Below, piece by piece: positions 9,294-18,012 of a stretch of 47,941 nucleotides of DNA (position 1 is the first letter of the stretch; every line of letters starts with the position of its first letter). Below the pieces are notes generated by a model. It did no database searches, was not told where the DNA came from, and was given only the letters and a program-made list of their open reading frames with translations. The position numbers and the translations under genes were made by a program. The DNA is from an uncultured Lachnospiraceae bacterium (lineage in GTDB: Bacteria > Bacillota > Clostridia > Lachnospirales > Lachnospiraceae), in contig CAJUPF010000015.1 of assembly GCA_910588565.1 (NCBI GenBank), positions 1 through 47,941 on the forward strand, in the 5' to 3' direction.

Positions 9294-9767
9294 TCACTCC
9301 TCGTCCTCATATTCCACATCGTACAGATCCCCTTCTACCCACTCCGTATACATATGGCCCTCCAGATGATCCAGTTCATGGCAGATCGCCCTCGCTAACA
9401 GCTCTGTCCCTTCCACTTCAAATTCTTCCATCTTCTCATTATATGCCCTGGCTATTACATGGTTTGGCCTTGTCACCCGCCCTGCTTTGCCAGGAAGGCT
9501 CAGACAGCCCTCTCCTCCGGTTTGTTCCCCGTCGGATTCTATAATCTTGGGATTGATCAGTACAAGCGGGCCATCCCCGACATCAATCGTTACGATTCTT
9601 TTCAAAATCCCAACCTGCGGCGCGGCAAGCCCTACTCCTTCCGCTTCATACATTGTCTCCAGCATATCTTCAATTAAAATCTGAATCTTCGGGGTAATTT
9701 CTTTTACTTCCCTGCACACTTTATTCAGCACCGGGTCCCCCTGCAGTCTTATCGTCCTGAGCGCCAT
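9294..9767 (-). CDS. def: Peptide deformylase
   Basis: Metal hydrolase that removes the N-formyl group from nascent proteins. The 157-residue protein shows the three motifs: GVGLAAPQ, EGCLSLPG (metal Cys) and HELDH (two metal His and the catalytic Glu). The start at 9767 (MALRTIRLQGDP) has GAAGGAGGAAAAT immediately upstream. It lies in the order priA-def-fmt, as in B. subtilis. Confidence 0.97.
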   Translation of the reverse strand: MALRTIRLQGDPVLNKVCREVKEITPKIQILIEDMLETMYEAEGVGLAAPQVGILKRIVTIDVGDGPLVLINPKIIESDGEQTGGEGCLSLPGKAGRVTRPNHVIARAYNEKMEEFEVEGTELLARAICHELDHLEGHMYTEWVEGDLYDVEYEDEE

Positions 9768-9795
9768 ATTTTCCTCCTTCTGATACACGTTCCTG

Positions 9796-12030
9796 TTACA
9801 GTCCATTCATGGGATTAAAATCAAATGAAACCGTGATTTGTTTCATATCTGCCCTGTCCTTTAAAAACAGCTCAATCCTGTCCTTTAACATAACAAGCTG
9901 TTCATAATCTCTATGTTTCAAATAAATAACGTTCCGATAGATATCGTTGACCTTTGCAACTGCCGCGCTTGCCGGGCCTATCATCTGAAGGCCGTCAATC
10001 CGCGCCTTTTTAATCAGCGCAGCAAGATATCCCGCCGCCCTCCCCGCATCCTCTTTTTTCCCGGACGCAAAGACAATCAGAGCCATATGTGATACCGGAG
10101 GATAGGACATCAGCCGCCGCACCGCAATCTCTTCCCTGTAAAACGCCTGATAATCCTGCTGCTTTGCCGCCACAATACTATAATGCCCGGGATTATAGGT
10201 CTGTATCATCACTTCACCGGCGCTGCTTCCTCTGCCTGCCCTGCCGGCTGCCTGGGTCAGAAGCTGAAACGTCCGCTCCGCGGCACGGTAATCTCCTGTA
10301 TACAAAGACAAATCCGCTGCCAGAATCCCCACCAGCGTTACATTGGGAAAATCATGCCCTTTTACTATCATCTGTGTTCCAATCAGAATATCCGCTTCCT
10401 GATTGGCAAAGGCGGATAAAATCTGTTCGTAGCCATTTTTACTCCTCGTCGTATCCAGATCCATCCGAAGCGTCCTCGCCTTTGGAAAACGCTGTTTTAC
10501 AATTTCTTCTATTTTCTGCGTCCCCGCCCGAAAACCGCCGATATGCCTCGATCCACATTTGGGACAGGCCCCAGGCAGCGGTTCACTGTATCCGCAATAA
10601 TGGCAGTTCAGCGTTCCTCCGTAATGCAGGCTTAATGAAACATCACAGTGCGGACATTTTATCACATGGCCGCAGGCACGGCAAGATACAAAACTCATAA
10701 GCCCCCTGCGGTTTAAAAACAGCATGATCTGCTGTTTCTTTGCCAGACGATCCTCGATCAGCTGCTGCAGTCTGCGGCTTAAGATCGAATGATTCCCCGC
10801 CCTCAGTTCCTCTCTTAGGTCAATCACATTGCAAACCGGCAGAGGTTTATCCGCCACCCGCTTCTTCAATTCCAGAAGCTGATATTCCCCCCGCTCCGCT
10901 TTGTAATAGCTGTCTACAGAAGGGGTCGCGGAACCCAGAATAACAGACGCCCCTGCTGCCCGTGCCCGTTCAATCGCAGTTTCCCTGGCATGATATTTCG
11001 GCAGAGTTTCACTTTTATAACTTCCCTCATGCTCTTCGTCAATAATAATCAGCCCCAACTGCAAAAAAGGGGTAAACAATGCCGATCGGGGACCGATTAT
11101 AATATCAATTTCTCCTTTTTTGGCCCGAAGGAACTGATCGTAACGTTCCCCATAAGATAATCTGGAATTCATAATAGAAACCCGTCCGCCGAACCGTCCG
11201 TAAAAGCGCATCACCGTCTGATAAGTAAGCGCAATTTCCGGGATCAGCATAATCGCCTGTTTTCCCTGGGAAACCACATCCGCAATCAGTTCCATATAGA
11301 CTTCCGTCTTGCCGCTTCCCGTCACGCCATGGAGCAGGTATGTTTTGTGTATGCCCTGATGCAGGTCGGCAAGTACCCTGTCTGTTACCTGTCTCTGCGC
11401 CTCACTCAGTTCCACCTGGCGTCCGGTCTGCTGCAGATGCCCGACGGGATTCCGGTAATCCACCTCATGCACAACTTTCAAAATATTTTTTTCTTCCAAT
11501 GCCCGTATGACATTTGCCGTTATATTCAGTTTTCCGGTTACAATCTCATATGAAATCTCCGGATGTGCCAATAATTCTTCCAGCAGTCTTGCCCGTGCCG
11601 TATTGTGCCTTCTGGTAAATTCTTCAAGCTGCGCCCTGGCCGCCTCTTTCTCCATTATAAGACAAACCATGCGCTTTTCTTTTGCCTTTGCCTTCCGCTT
11701 TACAGGAATCACCGCTTTTAAAGCCTGGTTCATCGTCGCGCCGTAATTTCTGCGCATCCAGGCCGCTAATGCAATCAATTGCGACTCAATCGCCATGGCG
11801 TCCGACGCAATGGAGTCAATTTCCTTTAGCTTCCCCGGATCAAATTCCGCCCGTTCCGTCACTTCTATGACAAATCCCCGAATCTGGCGGTTTCCCTTTC
11901 CAAACGGGACATTTACCGCAACGCCAGGATATACCTGCGCGTATAAATCTTCCGGTATCCGGTATTGGAAACTTCTGTCCAGTTTTTCATGTGATATATC
12001 TATAATAATATTGGCATACCTATCCGGCAT
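9796..12030 (-). CDS. priA: Primosomal replication-restart helicase PriA
   Basis: 3'-to-5' DNA helicase that reloads the replisome at stalled forks. The 744-residue protein has the 3'-end-binding domain (1-100), Walker A GVTGSGKTEVY, the DEEH box, and a zinc-binding block with eight Cys (CRACGH, CPHC, CHYCGY, CPKCGS) between the helicase lobes, followed by GTQMIVKGHDFPNV and QAAGRAGR of helicase motifs V and VI. Full length. The ATG follows GGCAGGTGG. It begins 86 bases downstream of the murE stop, across a repeat copy. Confidence 0.97.
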   Translation of the reverse strand: MPDRYANIIIDISHEKLDRSFQYRIPEDLYAQVYPGVAVNVPFGKGNRQIRGFVIEVTERAEFDPGKLKEIDSIASDAMAIESQLIALAAWMRRNYGATMNQALKAVIPVKRKAKAKEKRMVCLIMEKEAARAQLEEFTRRHNTARARLLEELLAHPEISYEIVTGKLNITANVIRALEEKNILKVVHEVDYRNPVGHLQQTGRQVELSEAQRQVTDRVLADLHQGIHKTYLLHGVTGSGKTEVYMELIADVVSQGKQAIMLIPEIALTYQTVMRFYGRFGGRVSIMNSRLSYGERYDQFLRAKKGEIDIIIGPRSALFTPFLQLGLIIIDEEHEGSYKSETLPKYHARETAIERARAAGASVILGSATPSVDSYYKAERGEYQLLELKKRVADKPLPVCNVIDLREELRAGNHSILSRRLQQLIEDRLAKKQQIMLFLNRRGLMSFVSCRACGHVIKCPHCDVSLSLHYGGTLNCHYCGYSEPLPGACPKCGSRHIGGFRAGTQKIEEIVKQRFPKARTLRMDLDTTRSKNGYEQILSAFANQEADILIGTQMIVKGHDFPNVTLVGILAADLSLYTGDYRAAERTFQLLTQAAGRAGRGSSAGEVMIQTYNPGHYSIVAAKQQDYQAFYREEIAVRRLMSYPPVSHMALIVFASGKKEDAGRAAGYLAALIKKARIDGLQMIGPASAAVAKVNDIYRNVIYLKHRDYEQLVMLKDRIELFLKDRADMKQITVSFDFNPMNGL

Positions 12031-12053
12031 ACTACCACCTGCCTACCTTGCCT

Positions 12054-12151
12054 GTGTTACCTTATTATTGCGCTTCTATCTGCGCATAGAGGGATACCCG
12101 GAGGGTGTTTCCTTATTATTGCGCGTCTATCTGCGCATAAAGGGATACCCG
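12054..12151. repeat. Tandem 51-bp duplication of the murE 3' end (REP-like element)
   Basis: Two copies, 12054-12100 and 12105-12151, match at about 44 of 47 positions with a period of 51 bases. Each contains an inverted repeat TGCGC...GCGCA. Copy two supplies the last eleven MurE codons (RVSLYAQIDAQ and stop); copy one lies just after the stop and would encode RVSLYAQIEAQ-stop in the same frame. A third related copy is at 27321-27354. Seen directly; the name REP-like is inference. Confidence 0.8.
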
Positions 12152-13609
12152 TATTTCCTGCAAAACCTCTGCGATCAAAACCCGCTCATCCATCGGATAT
12201 TTTACACCCCGGATTTCCTGGTAATCCTCATGTCCTTTTCCGGCCAGTACAATAACATCTCCAGGCTCTCCATGTGTAATCGCATAACGGATGGCTTCCT
12301 TGCGGTCTATAATCTCTACATAGCGTCCATTCGTTTTATGAATCCCGGTTTTGATATCATCCATAATTGTCTGCGGTTCTTCATCCCTTGGATTATCCGA
12401 TGTAATAATGGTCAGATCCGCCATATTCCCGGATACCTCGCCCATTTCAAAACGTCTTGCCCTCGCACGGTTGCCGCCGCATCCAAACAGACATATCAGC
12501 CTGCCCGGTTCATACTCCCGCAAAGTAGTAAGAAGGCTCTTTAAACTCATAGCATTATGGGCATAATCAATCATCAGGGTAAATTCATCCGAAACTTTTA
12601 CCATCTCAATCCTTCCCTTTGTCTTTGCCCCTTTTAATGCCTGCCGCATAACATCTGTCCTGACCTGAAAATGACGGCAGATAGCGATCGCTGTCAGGGA
12701 ATTGTAGACACTGAATCTGCCCGGCACATCCACCTCAACGTCAAAATCCAGACAGCCGGAGACATGATACGCCACACCCAGATATCCTGGTTTATGCACC
12801 AGCCGGATATCCGACGCATACAAATCCGCCGTTTCCGACAATCCAAATGTCTCTACCTGGCAGGTATGCCCCTTTAATATATCCTGATAATGCACATCAT
12901 CCGCATTTACAATTCCAATCCGGCACTGCCGGAACAAAAGCCCCTTGCATGCCATATACTCCTCAAAAGAAGCATGTTCTCCCGGCCCGATATGATCCGG
13001 TTCAATATTGGTAAAAATCCCGATTTCAAACTGAAAACCCGCCGTCCTGTGCATCATAAGCCCCTGGGAGGAAACTTCCATCACACAGCAGTCGCAGGAA
13101 GCATCCAGCATATCTCGAAAATACTTCTGCACCAGATACGATTCCGGCGTCGTATTCGCAGAAGGAATCACCTGCTCTCCGATCACCGTCTCAATCGTGC
13201 CAATCAGTCCTACCCGGTAACCGGCTCCTTCCAAAATAGATTTTACCATATACGTCGTCGTCGTCTTACCTTTTGTCCCCGTCACACCAATCACTTTCAG
13301 CGATTCGGCAGGATAATCAAAATATGCTGCCGACAGCAGCGCCAATGCATATCTGGTATCCTTCACTTTCAGCACCGTTACGTCTACTGGCGCTTCCACA
13401 TCTTCCGATACCACAAGTACTGTGGCGCCCTTTGCAGCCACTTCCGCCGCAAAACCATGTCCATCCACTACAGTTCCTTTTATACAGACAAACAGAGAAT
13501 CTTTTACTGCTTTTCTGGAATCATAGATAATATCCGTGATCTCCTTTTCCATACTTCCCTGCAGGCAGGTATAGTCCAGACGTTCTGCCAGCTGTTTTAA
13601 TTGTTTCAT
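12116..13609 (-). CDS. murE: UDP-N-acetylmuramoyl-tripeptide synthetase MurE (meso-DAP type)
   Basis: Adds the third residue to the peptidoglycan stem peptide. The 497-residue ligase has ATP loop GVTGTKGKTTTTY (about 108-120), NTTPES, and the amino-acid selectivity motif DNPR (405-408), which in characterised enzymes marks meso-diaminopimelate rather than lysine. The start at 13609 (MKQLKQLAERL) follows AGAGGTG. A TATAAT promoter lies 48 bases upstream. The last eleven residues are encoded inside a dispersed repeat, so the native C-terminus may have been altered by repeat insertion. The gene likely opens the operon that runs to thiN. Confidence 0.96.
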   Translation of the reverse strand: MKQLKQLAERLDYTCLQGSMEKEITDIIYDSRKAVKDSLFVCIKGTVVDGHGFAAEVAAKGATVLVVSEDVEAPVDVTVLKVKDTRYALALLSAAYFDYPAESLKVIGVTGTKGKTTTTYMVKSILEGAGYRVGLIGTIETVIGEQVIPSANTTPESYLVQKYFRDMLDASCDCCVMEVSSQGLMMHRTAGFQFEIGIFTNIEPDHIGPGEHASFEEYMACKGLLFRQCRIGIVNADDVHYQDILKGHTCQVETFGLSETADLYASDIRLVHKPGYLGVAYHVSGCLDFDVEVDVPGRFSVYNSLTAIAICRHFQVRTDVMRQALKGAKTKGRIEMVKVSDEFTLMIDYAHNAMSLKSLLTTLREYEPGRLICLFGCGGNRARARRFEMGEVSGNMADLTIITSDNPRDEEPQTIMDDIKTGIHKTNGRYVEIIDRKEAIRYAITHGEPGDVIVLAGKGHEDYQEIRGVKYPMDERVLIAEVLQEIRVSLYAQIDAQ

Positions 13610-13656
13610 TCTATGCACCTCTTTTCTGTTTCCAGAGCATTTCAAGCATCCGTATT

Positions 13657-13685
13657 ATTATATGATAGAATATGGAATTTTACAA
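13657..13685 (-). promoter_or_regulatory. Sigma-A promoter for murE
   Basis: Reading the minus strand, TTGTAA (13680-13685), a 17-base spacer and TATAAT (13657-13662) stand 48 bases before the murE start. It probably drives the long housekeeping operon. It overlaps the region that would be the N-terminus if the divergent gene began at 13672. Confidence 0.75.
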
Positions 13686-13725
13686 GTGCGGTATATTCCT
13701 CCCGCTTTCTGTACAAACTAAGCCC

Positions 13726-14127
13726 ATGAAAAAACATCGACTGAAAAAAAACTTTGCCATCTGCGGCCTGACCGGATGGTGCATGGAAATCATTTATACT
13801 TCGCTGGGTTCCTTTCGCAAAAAAGACTTTACCCTGACCGGAAACACCTCTATCTGGATGTTTCCAATTTATGGAATGGCCTCCATTATCGGCGAAACCT
13901 ACCCACTGATGAAAAAACTGCCCACCATGCTGCGCGGCGGAATCTATGGCGCCGGGATTCTCTCTTTTGAATATTTCAGCGGAAGCCTGTTAAAAAAACA
14001 CAAATTATGCCCCTGGGACTACAGCAATGCCAGGCTAAACGTAAACGGCCTGATCCGCTGGGACTATTTACCTCTTTGGATGGGAGCCGGACTCATTTTT
14101 GAACAGATTCTATGCAAAAACAAATAG
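13726..14127 (+). CDS. CmpB-like putative ABC transporter permease family protein
   Basis: Small integral membrane protein of 133 residues resembling the PF06541 (ABC_trans_CmpB) family, which is common and uncharacterised in Clostridia. It has about four hydrophobic segments and the family-like motifs LTGWCMEIIY near the N-terminus and CPWDYSNARLNVNGLIRWDY near the C-terminus. No ATPase partner lies nearby, so the transporter label is by family only. The start at 13726 is chosen because the frame upstream overlaps the murE promoter; neither start has a clear ribosome site. Its stop codon lies inside the terminator hairpin shared with the convergent amidase gene. Confidence 0.72.
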   Translation: MKKHRLKKNFAICGLTGWCMEIIYTSLGSFRKKDFTLTGNTSIWMFPIYGMASIIGETYPLMKKLPTMLRGGIYGAGILSFEYFSGSLLKKHKLCPWDYSNARLNVNGLIRWDYLPLWMGAGLIFEQILCKNK

Positions 14128-14158
14128 AAGAAATCCTATGGATTTCTTCTATTTGTTT
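14118..14158. terminator. Bidirectional intrinsic terminator
   Basis: A perfect 19-bp inverted repeat (14118-14136 and 14140-14158, loop TAT) with A/T tails on both sides. It separates the convergent CmpB-like and amidase genes; both stop codons fall in or beside its arms. Confidence 0.9.
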
Positions 14159-15503
14159 ATTTTGCCTTGATCTGTTCAATTTCACTGAATGAACTGTAGG
14201 TATTTCCCTGTATGCCGCTGCCTACTGCACGTACTTTGTAGTAATATGTTTTATTTGACTTTTTCTTGGTATCCATATAAGACGCTGCGTCTTTTACGGT
14301 AGCAATCTTCTTAAAGCTGCCGTTTTTGGAAGTACAGCGGTAAATCTCATATTTGGCCGCTCCCCCAACTTTTTTCCAGCTGACTTTAATCTTGGCGGCC
14401 TGGGATTTTGCGGAAATCGCCGGCTTTTTCAAAAGCTTTACATTCTGTGCCGTGCAGAAACCAGACGTTATTTTACTGTCTCCAGATCCCTTATATGCCC
14501 GAATCTTATAATAATAATTCTTGCCATTCTTAACCGTCTTGTCTGTATAGGTAACGCTGCCGGCTTTCTTCACTGTCGCAACTCTGCTGTAAGAACCATT
14601 TTTCTTCGTGCTGCGGTATATTTCATAGCCGCCTGCACCCGCCACCTTATTCCACTTCAATGATACGCTTTTGGACGATTTGCCTACCAGCCGGGTAATT
14701 TTCGTCTTCTGCAGCGTATCCGTGCTGTCCTCTGATTTCTTCAGTCCGTAGCTTGCCGCAATTCCTTTTGCATCCGCAATCCCCAGCTTCTTTAACGCCG
14801 TATTCGTACTGAGGAATGTCTTAGCGTCCGACGCATTGGAAATAAAAGCATGTTCCACAATAATTCCCGGAAAACCGGCATTTTTAGAACCTCGAATCAC
14901 AGCGTAATAATCCGAGGGAGAGCCGTCCGGATAGGTCGAGCCATTCTGGGAATTTAAAGTCTTAATTCCCCTGCTCCGCAGGCCTAAGGCAGTTAAATTC
15001 TTCTGAATCCCATTTGCAAGCTTTTTGCCTTCCGCCCCAATGGACGGTTTATAATTGGAATTGGGATAAAAAACTTCCGCTCCGTTTGCAGAAGAAATCC
15101 CAGCGGAATTGATGTGTATGCTGACAAATACATCCGCTTTCACGCCGGAAGCAATTGAAACTCGTTTATCCAGCGCCAAATAAGTATCGTTTGCACGGGT
15201 CATATACACCTTGACGCCCTTATATTTTTCCAGTTCCGCTTTGCAGTATCCGGCAATTTTGAGTGTAAGCGCTTTCTCCTTCAATCCATTCCCGACCGCG
15301 CCGTTATCATAACCGCCATGCCCCGCGTCCAATACGACTACCAGATCACCCTTGTCTGCCGCATCCGCGCCCTTTGCTCCAAAAAGCGAAGAGAAAAATC
15401 TCTGCATCCCCCCTATCTGAGCCGCATAAATATGCTCCGTCCCCGATACAGTAAAAATGGCGGTTATCAGAAGAACCGCCAAAATTGCTTTTAATCTGTT
15501 CAT
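14157..15503 (-). CDS. Secreted N-acetylmuramoyl-L-alanine amidase with two FnIII-like modules
   Basis: Cleaves the MurNAc-L-Ala bond of peptidoglycan outside the cell. The 448 residues comprise a signal peptide (1-28), an Amidase_3 zinc domain (about 52-250) with His62 (DAGHGG), Glu76 (GLKEKAL), His130 (VSIHIN) and catalytic Glu217 (VEHAFIS), then two fibronectin-III-like repeats (about 262-352 and 357-445) with a shared pattern ...WKKVGGAAKYEIYR. The FnIII tail is lysine-rich and probably holds the enzyme to the wall. GCGGAGGATT precedes the ATG, and a good promoter is present, so it is likely monocistronic. A role in daughter separation or spore biology cannot be decided here. Confidence 0.93.
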   Translation of the reverse strand: MNRLKAILAVLLITAIFTVSGTEHIYAAQIGGMQRFFSSLFGAKGADAADKGDLVVVLDAGHGGYDNGAVGNGLKEKALTLKIAGYCKAELEKYKGVKVYMTRANDTYLALDKRVSIASGVKADVFVSIHINSAGISSANGAEVFYPNSNYKPSIGAEGKKLANGIQKNLTALGLRSRGIKTLNSQNGSTYPDGSPSDYYAVIRGSKNAGFPGIIVEHAFISNASDAKTFLSTNTALKKLGIADAKGIAASYGLKKSEDSTDTLQKTKITRLVGKSSKSVSLKWNKVAGAGGYEIYRSTKKNGSYSRVATVKKAGSVTYTDKTVKNGKNYYYKIRAYKGSGDSKITSGFCTAQNVKLLKKPAISAKSQAAKIKVSWKKVGGAAKYEIYRCTSKNGSFKKIATVKDAASYMDTKKKSNKTYYYKVRAVGSGIQGNTYSSFSEIEQIKAK

Positions 15504-15534
15504 GGTAATCCTCCGCTGTCCTATTATGTGGACT

Positions 15535-15563
15535 ATTGTACCACGAAACCAAAATTACTTCAA
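15535..15563 (-). promoter_or_regulatory. Sigma-A promoter for the amidase gene
   Basis: Minus strand: TTGAAG (15558-15563), 17 bases, TACAAT (15535-15540), about 32 bases before the amidase ATG. Confidence 0.7.
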
Positions 15564-15566
15564 CCC

Positions 15567-15596
15567 GGCAAAAAAAATCATTTTTGCCAGTTTTTT
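15567..15596 (+). terminator. Hairpin with T-tract between uidA and the amidase gene
   Basis: GGCAAAAA...TTTTTGCC followed on the plus strand by a T-run (15591-15596). It stands just after the uidA stop and upstream of the amidase promoter. The T-tract lies on the plus-strand side, so its efficiency for the minus-strand gene is uncertain. Confidence 0.45.
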
Positions 15597-17414
15597 CTAT
15601 CTTTTATAATCCAAAGGCAGCTCCTTCCACCGTTTCCGCAAGAGATACGCCGCATCTTTCGGCTGGCGCTGTCTGGTGAACACGCCCTTTTTGTTGCCAT
15701 TTACACGCAGGATACCTTCTGTCGTCTGGAAATCCGCAAAGTTCCAGATCTGCTCGCCTTTGATAAAATCATAGGAATCAAACACCGCATTTGTCATTTT
15801 CAGATATTCTTCCTGATATTCCTGGCTCCACATAACAGAAGGCAATTTGTGCTCTGACCCCAAAGTATCCGCGCCATATTCCGAAAAAATAAAGGGCTTG
15901 TTCAGGTTCAGCGCTTTCCAGGCGTCCATTTCCTTCCGAAACAGCGCTTCCGCTTCCGCAATTTCATGCCCGCCCTTTACATACCAGCCAAAATACCGGT
16001 TTAACGCAATCATATCACTGAACGGATAACACTTGCAGGCTCCCGGCACAGAATTCATAATCAAAGCAAACGTCCGCGGCCGTTTTTGCACATCTAGTTG
16101 GCGGGCAAGCTGAAATACCTCTTCAAAATAGGGAACTGCCGCTTCATTTGTCGTTTCCGGCTCATTTAAGAGGCTCCAGGCAATCACAGAAGGGTGGTTT
16201 TTATCTCTGGTAATCATCTCTTCGATCGCTCTTTTATGAGCCATAAGCAGCACCGGGGTTGTCTCTTTTTCAAAAAAAGCTGTTTTTTTGCCCGTACTCG
16301 CTTCCATAAAATTCATCAGGCTTTCAAACATACCCACAGCGGCCACTTCGTCAATAATCAGAAAGCCCTCTCTGTCAGCCATCTGATAAATCTCCTCACT
16401 GTAAGGGTAATGCGCCGTCCTAAAAGAGTTCGCGCCAATCCATTTCATCAGCTCAAAATCCCGCTTCATCACACCGATATGAAATCCCCGGCCAACAATA
16501 TCACTGTCTTCGTGTTTTCCAAATCCTCTCAGATATACCGGCTCCCCGTTCAGCAGAATCAATGTATTCTTCACCTCTATCGTCCGGATTCCAATTTCCT
16601 GCTGATACTCGTCCACAATACGTTCCCCATCCATAATACGAATCACCAGCTTGTACAGATACGCATCACGCACGCGCCAGAGCCTGGCATTTTTCACTTC
16701 CATTGTCCCATCGGTTCCCTTTGCCTGCGCAGCTATCCTGCCCTCTTCATCATACAGGGTAAGCATCACGGAATGCCCTCCGGTCGTCTTTACACGATAC
16801 TGTATATTAGCGTCTTTCCCGGAAATTTCATAATTTAAGTCGAAATCAAAAATATATTCTTTGGGAAGCGCCAGAAGATATACCGATCTCTGCAGGCCGG
16901 AATAATTGAAAAAATCGAAGTAAGGCTTGCTGATTTTTCTGCCGTTTGCTAACCTGGCCGTTTCACCACATGGAATATTGGTCACCGTCAGTTCATTATT
17001 CACTTTTACAACTACTTTATTAGATGCGCCATACCGGACAACCCTTGTCACATTGGCAAGAAATGGGAGAAATCCGCCTTCATGCTCCGTAATCTTTGTC
17101 CCGTTTACATATACAACAGCCCTGTGCGTGGCTGCGCCAAAACGGAGAAAAAGCTCCCTTCCTTCCCATTCTTCCGGCACAAACATATCCTTTTCATACC
17201 AGAAATCTCCCGCATAATCACGGATCTCTTTTTCTGTATAAAAATCCTGAAAACTTGCGGGTACCGGAATCAGTTCATTTCCCGGAATGCCAAATGTCCA
17301 GCCGGATTTTTCCCCCGTTTCCTGCTCATCCAAACAAAATTTCCACATACCGTCCAGGGATACCGCGCGTCTGGACAACGTTGTCCTGGGATATAACATA
17401 GAATATTCTAACAT
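15597..17414 (-). CDS. uidA: Beta-glucuronidase (GH2)
   Basis: Hydrolyses beta-D-glucuronides; no signal peptide, so cytoplasmic. The 605-residue protein is essentially the length of E. coli GUS (603). Visible features are the N-terminal sugar-binding fold, the acid/base Glu418 in LLNEPE, the nucleophile Glu512 in FSEYGAD, and the glucuronate-recognising N-x-K motif at Asn574 and Lys576 (GNKKGVFTR). An insertion at about 362-385 matches the position of active-site loop 1, the type linked to small drug glucuronides. The start at 17414 follows GCAGGAGGTAAAACG. No GusR repressor, GusB transporter or uronate catabolic gene accompanies it here. A small conserved gene precedes it by 43 bases, probably cotranscribed. 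Confidence 0.93.
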   Translation of the reverse strand: MLEYSMLYPRTTLSRRAVSLDGMWKFCLDEQETGEKSGWTFGIPGNELIPVPASFQDFYTEKEIRDYAGDFWYEKDMFVPEEWEGRELFLRFGAATHRAVVYVNGTKITEHEGGFLPFLANVTRVVRYGASNKVVVKVNNELTVTNIPCGETARLANGRKISKPYFDFFNYSGLQRSVYLLALPKEYIFDFDLNYEISGKDANIQYRVKTTGGHSVMLTLYDEEGRIAAQAKGTDGTMEVKNARLWRVRDAYLYKLVIRIMDGERIVDEYQQEIGIRTIEVKNTLILLNGEPVYLRGFGKHEDSDIVGRGFHIGVMKRDFELMKWIGANSFRTAHYPYSEEIYQMADREGFLIIDEVAAVGMFESLMNFMEASTGKKTAFFEKETTPVLLMAHKRAIEEMITRDKNHPSVIAWSLLNEPETTNEAAVPYFEEVFQLARQLDVQKRPRTFALIMNSVPGACKCYPFSDMIALNRYFGWYVKGGHEIAEAEALFRKEMDAWKALNLNKPFIFSEYGADTLGSEHKLPSVMWSQEYQEEYLKMTNAVFDSYDFIKGEQIWNFADFQTTEGILRVNGNKKGVFTRQRQPKDAAYLLRKRWKELPLDYKR

Positions 17415-17457
17415 CGTTTTACCTCCTGCCATTTTCCATAGTATATCCCAACTGCGG

Positions 17458-17706
17458 TTAATCATGCATAAACGCATTCATCACACGGACGCTGGAAGCC
17501 ATTTTTTTCAGCTGAGAAAGGTTTTCTTTCATATAATGTTCCAGCAGCTTTGCTTCCGCTTCATCAAATCCCTGTCTGGCAGTAATTTTGCAGTCAGGGA
17601 TCTGCCCCTCTGCCTGCCGTGTTCCGTCTGTAAAAGACACAAAGGCATATTTTTTTCCATCCTTATTAAATACTTGCGATACCGACATATTTAATGCTTC
17701 GCTCAT
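17458..17706 (-). CDS. Small conserved protein of unknown function
   Basis: An 82-residue soluble protein: an N-terminal beta-rich half (YAFVSFTDG, the GQIPDCKI stretch) and a C-terminal helical half (EAKLLEHYMKENLSQLKKMA). It resembles small proteins I have seen in Lachnospiraceae, but I know no function. GAAAGGA precedes the ATG, and a TTGAAT-17-TATTAT promoter lies upstream. It probably forms a two-gene unit with uidA. Confidence 0.75.
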   Translation of the reverse strand: MSEALNMSVSQVFNKDGKKYAFVSFTDGTRQAEGQIPDCKITARQGFDEAEAKLLEHYMKENLSQLKKMASSVRVMNAFMHD

Positions 17707-17787
17707 ATGTTTTTCCTTTCACTATAAATCACCATACTTAAAACATTTAAAAGGTATCTAATGCATTGATCTAAATCCTTTCTGTTC

Positions 17788-17816
17788 ATAATAATGCAAA
17801 TCTATTTCTAATTCAA
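17788..17816 (-). promoter_or_regulatory. Probable promoter for the small protein-uidA unit
   Basis: Minus strand TTGAAT (17811-17816), 17 bases, TATTAT (17788-17793). It would give a leader of about 75 bases before the start at 17706. No operator was recognised. Confidence 0.5.
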
Positions 17817-17854
17817 TGCTAATACAATACTTTTCACTACAAAATCATACACTT

Positions 17855-18001
17855 CGTTACTATTCTCAGCCTGTGGGTCGCTCATAGTAACGATTCGGGG
17901 CGGCATTCCAAACTTTGCTGCGCAAAAACCGCCCCTCACTACTGTATCATATTCTCACGGAATGCGCAGCCAGTGCGCATTCCTGACCCATGAACCGTAA
18001 C
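17855..18001. repeat. Structured intergenic element with GTTAC..TTC ends
   Basis: About 147 bases without a credible gene. It begins GTTACTATTC (17856-17865) and ends GAACCGTAAC (17992-18001), i.e. short inverted ends GTTACNNTTC. Inside are three hairpins: CGTTACTA/TAGTAACG (17855-17862, 17885-17892), GGGGCGG/CCGCCCC (17897-17903, 17929-17935) and a perfect 10-bp stem GGAATGCGCA/TGCGCATTCC (17959-17968, 17974-17983). It accounts for most of the 306-base gap between the two small genes. It could be a MITE-like repeat or a structured RNA. Confidence 0.55.
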
Positions 18002-18012
18002 TACATTTCCTG

